Origin: Oikopleura dioica
Lineage: Eukaryota > Chordata > Appendicularia > Copelata > Oikopleuridae
Direction: 5' to 3'
Length of the DNA stretch: 64,000 nt
Assembly (NCBI GenBank): GCA_907165135.1
Contig: OU015567.1
Coordinates: 7,073,001 to 7,137,000, forward strand
Part shown: in pieces, positions 1 to 13,648 of the stretch
How positions within the stretch are numbered: position 1 is the first letter of the stretch
Layout: the number at the start of each line of letters is the position of its first letter
Program-made: the position numbers and the translations under genes
The notes under the pieces: model-generated
Databases searched by the model: none
What the model was told of the DNA's origin: nothing
What the model saw: the letters and a program-made list of their open reading frames with translations, nothing else

Positions 1-1597
1 TTCTTATTTAAAAAACGAGAGAAGCTGAGAAACGCGGGGAAAACTAAGTAACAAGGTCAAATGCTGTATAATCTGACTGTAGCTCCGAGCCTAACTTCAT
101 GTCATTCTGAGTTCTCTCTTGGAAGATTAGATTGATTAAACTTGTTTACCAGAACGCAGCGTAATTTTAGCCGAACAGCCGAAACTTTACAAGTTTTTAT
201 GTCCTTATGATTGTAATGCCCTGTAACAGATTGTGGACCGTTCATTCAATCTTGTTTATAAAATATTTACGATCGGGCCTAACACCTTTTCTTATTTTGG
301 CCATCTTATATCATCTCTTTCGAATCGGTTCTTCTCGTACAGACATTGCCCTTATTACGACAACCCAAGAGGCTCAATTGAATATTTAAAAGGTAATTGA
401 CTCGAGGTGATCCTTAATTTTATAAACGGCCCCCTCCTGGCTCGGCAATCTGTGTAGAAAACCTGAATCAGGGTCTGAACTCAGAGAATCAGGATCTTTC
501 AGAATCTTACTCCGGTTTTCAACACAGATCGTCGAACCCAGCGCGCCTTAGCAGGGCCTATTCAACAGATTTACTGAAGAAACACGCCCGAAAACGGACT
601 TCCTTCCCTCGTTTTGGTTTTGTACTAGATCGGCAGCCAGGAACATTGATTTGATTTTACACAAGTTTGCAGTTTATCGGGCGCCGCTTAGGCTCTCCTT
701 TTCCCGCGCTCGGGGACATATTTCCGCGTGCATTATTTATCTTAAAATGCTGAAATATTTACCCAAAAACTAATCCCGGTCGGTCTTTCTTTTCTGCTCG
801 CCAAGATCAGCCAAGACGGACCCTGGCGGATGTCGACCGACCCTCGGGGCGTAATGATCTTGAATGGACAAAAAATATTGATTCAGACTTTTGCCCCCTG
901 CCAGCATCACCGCTGCTGTACCGTACAGTATTAGCCTTATCAGTTAGAGATAACAAAGTATCCCCAACCTTTTTCCTCGAGAAAATATCGCGATTATCTT
1001 TACACAGCTTCGAAAACCCCTGATCTTTGAATAGGAAGCAATTGATGCAGAATTTAGCTAAAGATAATCGAAGCGAATCTTAGCTGCAGAAGTGAGTAAA
1101 AGCGAAATAGAAATACTTTATAAGCGGCTGACGTACTTCTATCAAAGAATGAGCGAAGCGAGGCTTCGCTACAAATGAAGAAGAAGCGAAAACCAGCTCT
1201 TTTTATTCGCTTCGCTCATGCTCTGTATCGGGGTGATCTCTACAGATCTCTGTAGCGAAGATTCGCTTCGATTCACATCTTCGTAGAAATCCGAAAATTG
1301 CGCGAGTCATTGATTTTTTCAGCCCTTCACTCCCTTCGACATCTCCAAGCTGACTCCACCAAATTTGAAAGCAAATAGCAAAGAATCGTAGATCGAAAAG
1401 AATCTTTATCGAAAACATCAAAATTGAAAATCCCAATTTGCATATCTCAATTTCACCTTTATTTTTCTACTTCTATTTTCCTGTAATAGATTATTATATT
1501 TTCTGTAGCTCTCATTTATTTACCGCTAATCGGATTTATTCAGATTGGGTTATTCTACGAAACAGTGAAATCGTAGAACGCAGAAAAAGAGAGAAAA
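1..1597. other. Intergenic, repeat-bearing, no supported gene
   Basis: No reading frame here has splice support or family resemblance. What can be seen is a dispersed inverted repeat at 439-540 and a patch around 1138-1290 rich in the word CGCTTCGCTC and its complement, which can fold on itself. The DIMT1 start codon follows directly; no clear trans-splice acceptor was seen immediately before it. Confidence 0.6.
439..540. mobile_element. Short inverted-repeat element, family A, copy 1
   Basis: The left arm reads GGCTCGGCAATCTGTGTAG followed by a CCTGAATCAGGGT-like stretch. The right arm is a diverged reverse complement ending CACAGATCGTCGAACCCA. The same layout recurs at 8729-8840 and 9810-9923, so this is a small MITE-like family. 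No open reading frame; copy 1 is the most diverged. Confidence 0.6.
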
Positions 1598-4250
<2,653 letters not shown>

Positions 4251-5206
4251 GAAGGAAATAACGAAGAAGCGAAAGAAGAGTTGTAGATCGTCTTCAATTT
4301 TTATGAAGCAAATGTTTGCGAACTCGGATGTGTATAAACGAAAAAGAACGCTCATTTCAGTCGATTCTCACAGTCGTTAAATTTAAGAAAGCCTCTTCAA
4401 ATTCCAGTTAGGCAATTTTTCACGCAATTCTTAGGACTTTCATATCAAGCGTTTTGATTGGTCCGAATTTCTTTAGAATGCTTTTGATTGGCAGATTTTG
4501 CTTCTTACCTTTTTTTCTTTGTTTTTGATCCGCTGGAATTAAGGAATTGTCTGATTTTAGATTGAAATTGGAATTTCGCTTTGATAGGTCCTAAACTACT
4601 TGCCTCCATCCCCTGGGTCTGACTTGGCTGACCAGTGGGAGACTCACTCGTCTAGAACAAGCCAAGTCCAAGCCCAGAACCAATGCCAGCCCAACCGACA
4701 AATACGCGCAGTCGCAGCCAGCGAAACCCCACAGGAACGGTTTCTAACTACACGGATCTCATTTTTATCGATTAATTCTCTAGAACGTGATAGCACCCGC
4801 CTATTTTTTCCATTTCTACTGGGCCTTATCCCATTACAAGAGAGATCAAGGTCGATATTCAATACATGGGCTACAGTAAAAGTAAGAAAATCAAGCCCAA
4901 CTCACTAGGAACTGCTAGAAAAACTCGTAAAATTGAAGAAAGATTAACTTTAGCTCAAAGCCGCAAGCGGCTTCTCCATTCTGAGCAAATTTATTAGGGT
5001 TTCTTCTTCATCGAGATTTCTAGCTGTATATGAGAAATGTTTTCTGAGCCGCGAGATCTCCTCAGAGCTCAGGCACTCCGAACAGAGGGTCGTAGCCTTT
5101 TGAGTGGCCAGTTAAGGGTCTTCCTATTTTAATCATTCAATGCGTATTGAAAGCGCTTCTGCGCCCTTACGAAAAATTTTGTGCAGACCCATAAAATTAG
5201 CAGCTC
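4251..5206. other. Spacer between DIMT1 and casein kinase 1 gamma
   Basis: Almost 1 kb without supported coding sequence. It holds a half-copy of repeat family B at 4950-4985 (AAAGCCGCAAGCGGCTTCTC). A 102-codon frame at 4600-4908 has no splice or family support. Just upstream of the kinase start a pyrimidine-poor AAAATTAG ends at 5200 and could be the trans-splice acceptor. Confidence 0.5.
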
Positions 5207-7418
5207 ATGCTCCATTCACGGACCGCAACTCCGACTTCTGCGGGTGCATCCGTCACCAGTTATAATCTCCCGTCGCCTAGCGGCGGGCGCGGCAAGGGAC
5301 AAGTTAGAAACTCGGAGTCAGATGGCAGCAGAGATCGAAATGTGCTCATGGTCGGGCCGAACTTCCGCGTCGGCAAGAAGATCGGCTGCGGCAATTTCGG
5401 CGAACTGCGACTCGGTAAATCTTTGTCAATGTTAGCTTCTTATTAACGATGACTTTTTAGGTAAAAATTTATACACAAACGAGCATGTGGCGATCAAGCT
5501 GGAGCCGATGAAGAGTCGGGCTCCTCAACTCCATCTAGAGTACAAGTACTACAAGTTAATGAGCAACCCAAGTACGTACTCTCTACCTGTTTCCCCTCGT
5601 AACTAATTTTCTAATTATAGAGGGTATCCCGCAAGTCTACTACTTTGGCCCCTGTGGACGCTTCAATGCGATGGTGCTGGAACTGTTAGGCCCCTCCTTA
5701 GAAGATTTATTCGACTTGTGCAACAGACGATTCACCCTCAAGACAGTTTTATTAATCGCCATTCAACTGGTACGCCCTTAATCATTAACTCTTTGATCAA
5801 CCTCTTTCTTTTCAGATATCACGTGTAGAATATGTGCATAACAAACATTTAATATACAGAGACGTCAAGCCGGAAAACTTTCTCATTGGCCGGGTTAATT
5901 CAGATACACAAAACACAATTCATATTATCGGTAAGCTCTTTCTCGCTACAGCCGCGCTAACCCACGGTTTCTTTAGACTTTGGCCTTGCGAAAGAATACA
6001 TTGACGCAGAGACGAAAAAACACATTCCCTATAGAGAACACAAATCGCTGACTGGTACAGCGAGATATATGAGTATAAATACTCATCTTGGAAAAGGTAG
6101 AATCCACCAAAATCTTGGCTAGACTAACCTGTTCTTAGAGCAAAGCCGCCGAGATGATCTCGAAGCTCTGGGACACATGTTTATGTACTTTTTACGCGGA
6201 TCCCTTCCATGGCAAGGCTTAAAGGTACGCTTTACTCGCTCAGCCCTCTTTCCGTGATCCATGATATACATTTTTTATTCATCGATCTCTTTGATTTAAC
6301 CCGTCAACGCACAATGGCGCAAAACTGAAGGCTCCTGCACGTTTTGTGTCACCACTGCCTTGACGGGTTAAAGATAATAAACGACGCCTAATCTCTTTCG
6401 AAGTACGAAAAGATTACGCGAGTGTAAAGATGCTTTCCTTGACAAAAAATGCACGACAATAGCAAAAATATGCCCTAAAATGTCCGAAAATGCAGTTTGA
6501 CATGTATATCAATTTAGGCTGAGACTTTAAAAGAGAGATATCAGAAAATTGGAGATACAAAGAGGACGACGCCTATCGAATCTCTCTGTGAGAATTCTCC
6601 AGGTACGAAATGAACAGGAAAGAAAGGGCCAAACATGGAATTTTCAGACGAAATGGCAACCTATCTACGATACGTGCGTCATCTAGACTTTTTCGAGCAG
6701 CCGGACTACGACTACCTGCGGAAGCTGTTCACCGATCTCTACGAGAGAATGGGCTACGGCCAAGTGCCCGGCCCCAACGAAATTCCCGAGTTCGACTGGG
6801 CTAACAAGCAGCTGGTAAGTAACAGAGCACCAATCATTGACAAAATAAAAGACATAAACTCAGTCCCCAGATGAGCAGATTTTGGTAAGAAACGCGAGCG
6901 AGAGAAAGAAAAAAGAGAGAGAGGCATTTTTTAAGCCTTTGAAAATTTTGATAAAGGCAGTTTGAAACCATTTTTTAACGAAAAGGGAGAATAATTGGTC
7001 CCTATTTGAATTTTCTCCCCTTATCGAACTTTCGCTTCTCTTAGATTTAATTTCTATTTTCAGCCTCTAACGACGGCAGTGAGCACGCAGCCCAACTCGT
7101 CGAGTACTCAGCCGAATCAGGTAAATTTGAAATAAGCCAAGATCAATTCCAACCATTTGACAGAAGATTAAGGAGCCGACTCAACAGCCATCAGTGAATC
7201 CACCTGTCAATACTACTGTTAATAGAGATACAGTATCGGAAACAAAGTAAGTCTTCAAAAAACACCAGAAATGCACTGAAATCAAGGAAGAGTAAGTACT
7301 CTTAAGAGTTCTTAAATCTTCAAATAAGACCTGAAAATGGCAACTTATTCACCCTTTTTTCAGATGCTTTTGCTGCTGGAAAGGAAAGAGCTCGCGTTCT
7401 GTGCCAAAAAGGAGCTGA
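5207..7418 (+). CDS. CSNK1G: Casein kinase 1, gamma type
   Basis: Membrane-attached serine/threonine kinase of the CK1 family; the gamma class acts in Wnt receptor phosphorylation and membrane traffic (family knowledge). Eleven exons join in phase to 411 residues: 5207-5414, 5461-5571, 5621-5769, 5816-5930, 5977-6096, 6139-6224, 6518-6602, 6648-6814, 7064-7120, 7164-7246, 7364-7418. Seen in the translation: [20 protein letters not shown] (P-loop), AIKLEPMKS (lysine), [13 protein letters not shown] (catalytic loop), [11 protein letters not shown] (DFG), then a short variable tail ending [17 protein letters not shown]. That cysteine cluster next to basic residues is the palmitoylation signature of gamma isoforms. 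All introns are GT-AG. The start is the first ATG after a possible trans-splice acceptor at 5200. Confidence 0.95.
6295..6372. repeat. Short inverted repeat in kinase intron
   Basis: TTTAACCCGTCAA at 6295 is matched perfectly by its complement TTGACGGGTTAAA ending at 6372, with a 52-base loop. The core ACGGGTTAAA/TTTAACCCGT also forms a compact palindrome at 8008-8031 downstream of the gene. Confidence 0.6.
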
Positions 7419-9591
7419 AGTTGGCATCGTCGCAAATCCAACCTGCCTTGAATTTTGAATCCAATTTTCAAAAGAAAAAAAAACTTGTTGCTGAAAACGC
7501 CTTCTCTCTTTGACACTGTTCCTGATATTCACCGCCGTTAAAACCGAAAAAGAAAAGACAAAAAAAAGAGAACAAGAACGCAACGAGAAAAACGCGCAAC
7601 TTTCAAATGTCAAGTTTTTTTATTTAAAACTAAATTATTTTCAAAACAAACAAAATAGACTCTATTCTAAAAAAATCTACTCTCTGTCTGTAACTTGCTC
7701 TACTTTATTTTCAACTCAGCCCAAGTCTCAACTCATCCCATGTATCATTTTTATTTTTCTACCGACTTTTCCGGGCCCCTAAGTTGAATTTACAGTCACT
7801 CCACCACTAGTGAGAGCTTTTCAAGTTAACTCTTTTGGTGAGGAAATTTCAAAATTGCGCTGAAATTTCATGAAAACATTATTTAAAAAAAGTGCACAAA
7901 ACAGTTCATTTCGGCGCCGCAATTCTAGTGTCTTACAAATTTGACATTGATTTAAAAAAAAACTCTTATCGGCTCTTTCAATTTCCCCTCAACTAGAAAA
8001 CATAAAAACGGGTTAAAATTGTTTAACCCGTAAAAAGCCAACTTTCAACTCAATTTTTCGAAGTTCACTAGCCTTTTAATGAAGACGACAAAAAATGAAT
8101 AATTAAAAAAAACTCAACACACTGTGCATTTTCTTCAGTCTCCCTCTCATTTTTTTAATTTCCCTGTTTCGAATTTGGCCCGTTTCGAAGTTTTTGAAAA
8201 ACCCGCCGAATTTCCCGCCAATAAAAACTATCAGTAAATTATTTCTCGTTTTCGACCAATCAAATTTCCCGATTTTCATCCTTGGCCAATCAAGTCAGCC
8301 AGTTTCTTTTCAAAAACTTCGAATTGGACCAAGAACCTCCTGTTTTTGCTCTGCATCAAAAAATACTTTTTGAAAGTCAAATATTCCAATTTACACCAAA
8401 ATTCTCGGAGAAAAAAAACCCACTTTCCTATTTGAATTGAACCAAATTCTACTTGCGGGGGAAGACCTTAGGAATAAAATTAAAAGAAAACCTAAATAAA
8501 GCAAAACACTCTATTCTAAAAACCCACTCGTGTCATGTCAACTTTCAAAAAAAAAATTGCAAGAAAGAAAAAATTCACAGAGTTTCAAGAAAAAAATGCA
8601 AAATCCGCCACTCTCTGTAAATTTACTATTGAAGACTTTTTGCCAAATAAAAAACTTATTTTCAATGGACCTAAATTTAAAATTTGCAATTCTAAATGCG
8701 ATTCGCATTTCTCTCCTTCGGCAGACTCGGCTCGGTAACCTGTGTAAAATCCTGAGTCAGGGTCATAAATGAGCTTTAACTTATTTCGGGTCAGCTCTTT
8801 GGGACCCTGACACAGGGTTTAACACAGGTTGCCGAGCCCAGTTGGCAGATCCTTGATTCTTTCTTGCAAGAATCTCTAGTACTGTAAAGTCTTTAGTAAA
8901 TCGTCTCTAGAACCCCGGCAACCTGAGAGTTCCTTCTCCGACTTTCACCGATCCAGGAACCAAGAGAAAATGTCAGTCGTGACTTGTAACGTCCCTTAGC
9001 TTCAATTTTATTGTCAGACCTTTTTCAACCAACCAAAAAATAGAAGAAATTCAAAGTGCAAGACCAAAAAAGAAACATTCTAAAAGTCAAATGGTCAAGT
9101 TTTTTCAACCAGTTTTACCTATTTTAAACAGTAATTGTTTCATCATCGGGTAACTTTTTTTGTGTATATTTTTCCCTGTACTCTTACTGTAATTTCCAGT
9201 ATCACACATACATTCATGCATTCAGCCGGTCGAAAAATAAGCAATTAGGTTACCAATTATTCAATTCAATCGGCAATTCTGCCAGATTTTCCCTCGATTT
9301 CGACCAATAAAATCGCGCTGCGACTCTTTTCAACAAATATGAAATCCTCTTAGGCCAAAACATGCTACAACGGTTCCAACTTATGCAGTCCCAGCTTACT
9401 GTAACTGCTGCTTGGGTCTTTTCTACTTTTAAAAACAATCAAGCCTACTTCTTTTAAAAAAATCTAGTGTAACTAAATCCTTGTTCTATTTTTTAAAATG
9501 TTCGACTTTGATTAAAACTTGAAACTTAACATGTTTGAAAAATGATGAGCCCATGTTCTTTTCAGAATTTCGGAAATCTTTATTGAAGAAA
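7419..9591. other. Long spacer after the kinase gene
   Basis: AT-rich, with the kinase 3' untranslated region presumably at its start. Two structured parts stand out: the palindrome ACGGGTTAAAATTGTTTAAC(CCGT) at 8008-8031 and a family A inverted repeat at 8729-8840. Several short frames (for example 8530-8772) have lysine-rich low-complexity translations and no splice partners, so no gene is called. Confidence 0.5.
8729..8840. mobile_element. Short inverted-repeat element, family A, copy 2
   Basis: Left arm GGCTCGGTAACCTGTGTAAA then CCTGAGTCAGGGTC; right arm GACCCTGACACAGGGTTTAA and CACAGGTTGCCGAGCCCA. This is the cleanest of the three copies, with near-complete arm complementarity and a short loop. 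Confidence 0.7.
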
Positions 9592-12500
9592 ATGTCGTTC
9601 AAAAACAATGAATATGATATCGAGGAGCAATTTACTGACAAGGACAACTACAGTAGCAACCGCGAAAGATCACCTATTCGCGGAGCGCGACCAGGAAAAT
9701 TTAGGAAACGGTTCAAGGACGCTGATTATTTTCCTTGGGATTCTTTGCGTCGCGAATTACGATTTGCCATGAAGTAAAATCTGACAATCTGATAGGTCGA
9801 AATCTACCCTGGGTTCGGCAAGCTGTGTAGAAACCTAATTTAGGGTTCCGAATGAGGCTCCCTTTTTTATAAAAGCTCTTTCAGGCCCCTGACTCAGGTA
9901 ACTACATAGGTTGCCGAACCCATTGTAGATTTCGGACAATCAGATCTTGCGATTTTACTTCATGGCCAATAAAAATTCGCAGCGCAGAAGATCTTATTGC
10001 TTGAAACGATGAATCAGTCGTGAACCGCAAGATAAAGCTCTGGCGACAAGTTCAAGATTCTTCTGAAAAACTTGCCTTACTCAGTGAACTGGATGAAATT
10101 GAAAGATATTTGCAAGGAACATTGCGCCGGGACTGTTATCTTTGCCGATATCATCAAAACTCGAGATGGCCGCAGCGCCGGTTTCGGCCATGCTGAATTC
10201 AAAGTAACCAAAATAATAAATTAACTTTTTTTATAAAATAGACAATGACTAGCATTTGGAAAGCTGCTAAAAAGAGAATTTTCTTTAGACGCTGGAAGAA
10301 GCAAAATCCGCAGTTGAGAAGCTCCATGGAATGATGTTAGATGGACGGTTAGTAAGCGGAAAATAGGATAGTCTCATTATCGAGAAGCCGCGTGCGGCTT
10401 CTATGATTGAAAATGAAGCTTCGCGCGGCCTTTTCATTTTATAGTTCGTAGCCGCAAGCGGCTTTTCGATTTTAGACCACATAAATTTTGCAATCGTCAA
10501 TTTAGAATATTGACATTAATTTTCTTCTAACATATTTTCTAGCGATGTCCGCTGCGATCTTGACATAAACGATGACCAGCTCCATAGAATGTGCCGAAAA
10601 CAAGGGCTGGATTTTCGCTCTGAGCGGCAGCAGCAATGGGACGCAGAACGCGCTGAGCGTCGGAATCAGCGAGGCAATGGAGGGTACAGCAGAGATACTG
10701 GCTACGGATCCGGGCATCAGCAGAGCTACGGAGGGGGGCCTGGCCGCTTTCCCGGCGACGACGGACCTTACGGAGGGGAGAATCGATACGGCCCGATGCG
10801 CAGTGTTGCGCCCAGTCACCAAGGTTAGTTCAAAATAGACAGAAGAGCGGTTTTAATTGAACCTCGAATGATGGTCGAAATCGCAAAGAAAAATTAGTTG
10901 GAGACGCAATTGACTGACCGTCGATATTGAGCTGTTTTTTTATTTGCATGACGCAGATTGTCTGAGATGCAGTCTTGTTTTAGACGCGTTTCTCATTATG
11001 AGAGTTCGCAGTAGCTGATACAGGCAGATCAGAAAGATGGTTCTTTCGGACAGAGAGAGGAAATTATGTCATTTTGTTCGTTCTTTTAGGCGACGGACTT
11101 ATGACAATTCAAGTCCACAATCCCTTTTCCGAGGAAGAGTATTGTTTTACAGGTTCCAATTTTCAAGATTTTCTCCACTTATCACACACTGACTTATCCA
11201 CACTTCCGTAAAAATAGGGTTCCTTTGATTTTGATTCCAAGCCCAAAAGTATTAATAATCATCAAATTTAACGGCAAAAGAGTGGAATCAGAGGCGTCCT
11301 AAATTGAAAACTCATATTTTTGTACAGTAAGGTTTTTGTAGAAAAGTTCGCTAAAAATGTCGGGAAAAGGCGACATAAGAAAGACGATAAAGTGTCGCCT
11401 GGTTATAAGATTTACATGGTTTTAGCTAGCTTTACCGATAAAGATATGGGTATTTCGATTTTAAAATAAATGTGTCTCCGTTTCAGCTTGGTTATCAGTC
11501 TATGTTCAGTACCTATGATTAACGGGCGTCCCCTGACCGAATACCCGGGCTTCGATAATCTGAGCCCGTCGGTCATGGATGCCATCGGAGCGGGTCCAGT
11601 TGGGAAGAACATTTTTGTGAGGAATTTGGATTACAAAGTTGACGAGGATAAAATGAAGGAAGTGTTTGGGCTTGCTGGCACGGTTGAAGAGGTTTCGCTG
11701 ACAAAGGATCAGGACGGAAAGTCGAGAGGAATGGGAGTTGTTTCATTCAGTCAGGTTCGTAAAAAGCAATCGATGTTTGTCAGCTTTAAAATAAAGAAAG
11801 AGTTCAAGACTCAATTTCTCAAGACTCCGGGTAATCAAATTAACGCGCAGCTCTGGGAAATGACAGTAATGATAAATCCGCCCGAGCCGGGCTTGAGTGA
11901 AAGATATAGATAGTATTAGAGGCTACAGAAAGCAACCTCAATTTGTTTCAGAATTACGAAAACGTTGCGAAATCGAGCTTTCTCACTAATAGAGATTGAT
12001 ATTTGCCCATCATAATTTTGCGGCGCTATTTTGAGAATTTCGAGTGATTCACTTTTTGAACTTTTGTTTAAATTAAGATCCAGAGATGATTAGGAGAATA
12101 GGTGGCTTGTGACTTTGAGCACCATTTATGAACACTGAATTTAGCCAATGGAGGCTGTCAAGGCCGTCGTTATGTTCCACACTCAGGCACTTTTTGGCCG
12201 CGCTATGTACTGTAAGGTAAGTGCATCTGACAGTTATTCGATCCAGTTATACTTTATCAATGTACTTAGATGGATCGCAAGAACAATGAGGCTCCAAAAC
12301 CAGAGAAGAAGAAGCTGCCCGAGGGATTGGCCGGACTTAATGTTAATCCGGACATTTTGAATCTTCCCACAGGAACGCGGGCTCTTACTTTCAAACAGCG
12401 GATCAGGCGGATGATCTCATACCCGAGATTTCTCGCTCTGAGATCTCGTTTTTCCTGCATTCGATGAATGTCAGTTTCATTCGCTTCAAGCCCGAGAAAT

Positions 12501-13115
12501 AGATTTTAAACCGGCTCCAGCTTCCCAGGTTCCAGTCTACAATCCCCCTCCTATGAGAGATCCCTATGGCGGCTATCAGCAAGCGAACAATGTCAATGCT
12601 CCAATGCTTCATTCTCATGGATCCGGCTGCGTCATCACCGTCGATCGTCTACCTCCCAGTGCCACTCAACAGCGGCTCAGGACAGGATCATAAGCTTACA
12701 GAATTTATGAGCTTTGAAATTGGGATAGTAGTTGTAATCTAAGTTTCAGGTTGATATTATAAGTCGTTAGCTTCGATATTTTATTAGTTTATGCGTTGTA
12801 TAAAGATCGATCTGGTTCGAACTTCAATTTTATAATCCCGGATGGTTTTAATTTTTACGAGATTACATCTGGATTTGCTAGTTTTGATAGAGAAAAAATG
12901 AGAATAAAAATGATCTCCCAAATTATTTTTTCCATGAAATCAATGAAGAGAACCATGATGATTCCTGATAAAGACGGCTTTTTGAAGACACCGGTCGAGT
13001 GGCACAGGTTCACCTGACTGATTTTGGACGAGCAGAGATCAGATTCGAGAGTGCGTTTGATGCGGAGAGAGCAGTCGGTCGATTCAATGGATACATGATT
13101 GAAGGAAAAGTTTGA
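9592..13115 (+). CDS. hnRNP M / MYEF2-like three-RRM RNA-binding protein
   Basis: Predicted nuclear splicing regulator of the hnRNP M class. Exons 9592-9710, 10038-10203, 10289-10347, 10543-10823, 11090-11152, 11510-11754, 12145-12216, 12270-12372, 12503-12680, 12974-13115 join to 475 residues. RRM1 spans about 42-120 (KILLKNLPYSVNWMKLKD, SAGFGHAEF). A glycine/arginine-rich linker follows (YGGGPGRFPGDDG). RRM2 is at about 260-345 (NIFVRNLDYKVDEDKMKEVF, RGMGVVSF). RRM3 is C-terminal and short (CVITVDRLPPSATQQRLR then AEIRFESAFDAERAVGRFNG). Introns 8 and 9 begin with GA (GAACGC, GACAGG); only this reading restores RRM3. Intron 1 contains a foldback element and intron 3 a family B palindrome. 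The start lies 27 bases after a TTTTCAG acceptor. Confidence 0.85.
9747..9985. mobile_element. Foldback element in hnRNP M-like intron 1, with family A copy 3 at its centre
   Basis: Outer arms: GCCATGAAGTAAAATC with AATCTGATAGGTCGAAATCT on the left, reverse-complemented as AGATTTCGGACAATCAGATC and GATTTTACTTCATGGC on the right. The centre (9810-9923) is GGGTTCGGCAAGCTGTGTAG ... AGGTTGCCGAACCCA, a family A copy. So family A elements may extend further than copies 1 and 2 show, or one element landed inside another. Confidence 0.65.
10380..10475. repeat. Palindromic repeat family B, copy in hnRNP M-like intron 3
   Basis: CGAGAAGCCGCGTGCGGCTTC on the left and GTAGCCGCAAGCGGCTTTTC on the right enclose GAAGCTTCGCGCGGCC. 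It occupies roughly half of the 195 bp intron. Confidence 0.6.
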
Positions 13116-13648
13116 ACTTGAAAGCTCATATTGCGCATTTTTCACTCAGAACATTCCAGAGACACGAGTGCTCTTGTGAAACAATACGTTCAATCCTGTT
13201 GAATCAAACAGCAATTTGATATTTAAATAATTTAAAGCAGTCTGTGTCAATACTGATATTGAGTGGCCTCCATTCTAAGAATCAATTAGAGTCAGAGAAT
13301 TTCTCTCTTTGATCGGAGATGGGTAATCAAATTGAAAAACCCTTGTTCAAACTTTAAAAAGGTCACCAACTTTCTGCCAGGATCACCGATTAAGAGCATT
13401 CATATCCATCTCCCCACTGCCCAACGATACACCTTACCCTTTATCTTTCAGAAACTTTCACTTTCTTTTGTTTCACCTGTCCAGAAAATGTTCCTTTATT
13501 TGCGATTTATGAGAATTTGGCGATTCATTTAGGCTCTATTCTGCATTCTGACTTTTTTGACGGTGCTTCATTTTCCATTTAATAATAGATACCATTCTAC
13601 AACTGAATAGAAAAGAGTCTTTTTTTCAGAGAAATACACGAATCGAAT
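13116..13648. other. Spacer before AMP deaminase
   Basis: No coding signal with splice support. Pyrimidine-rich stretches and a TTTTTTTCAG acceptor at 13621-13630 lie 19 bases before the AMP deaminase ATG, consistent with a trans-splice or 5' UTR splice site. Confidence 0.5.

Noticed and set aside
4600-4908. 102-codon frame between DIMT1 and the kinase
   Set aside because: Low-complexity Ser/Gln translation, no acceptor before the start and no family resemblance.
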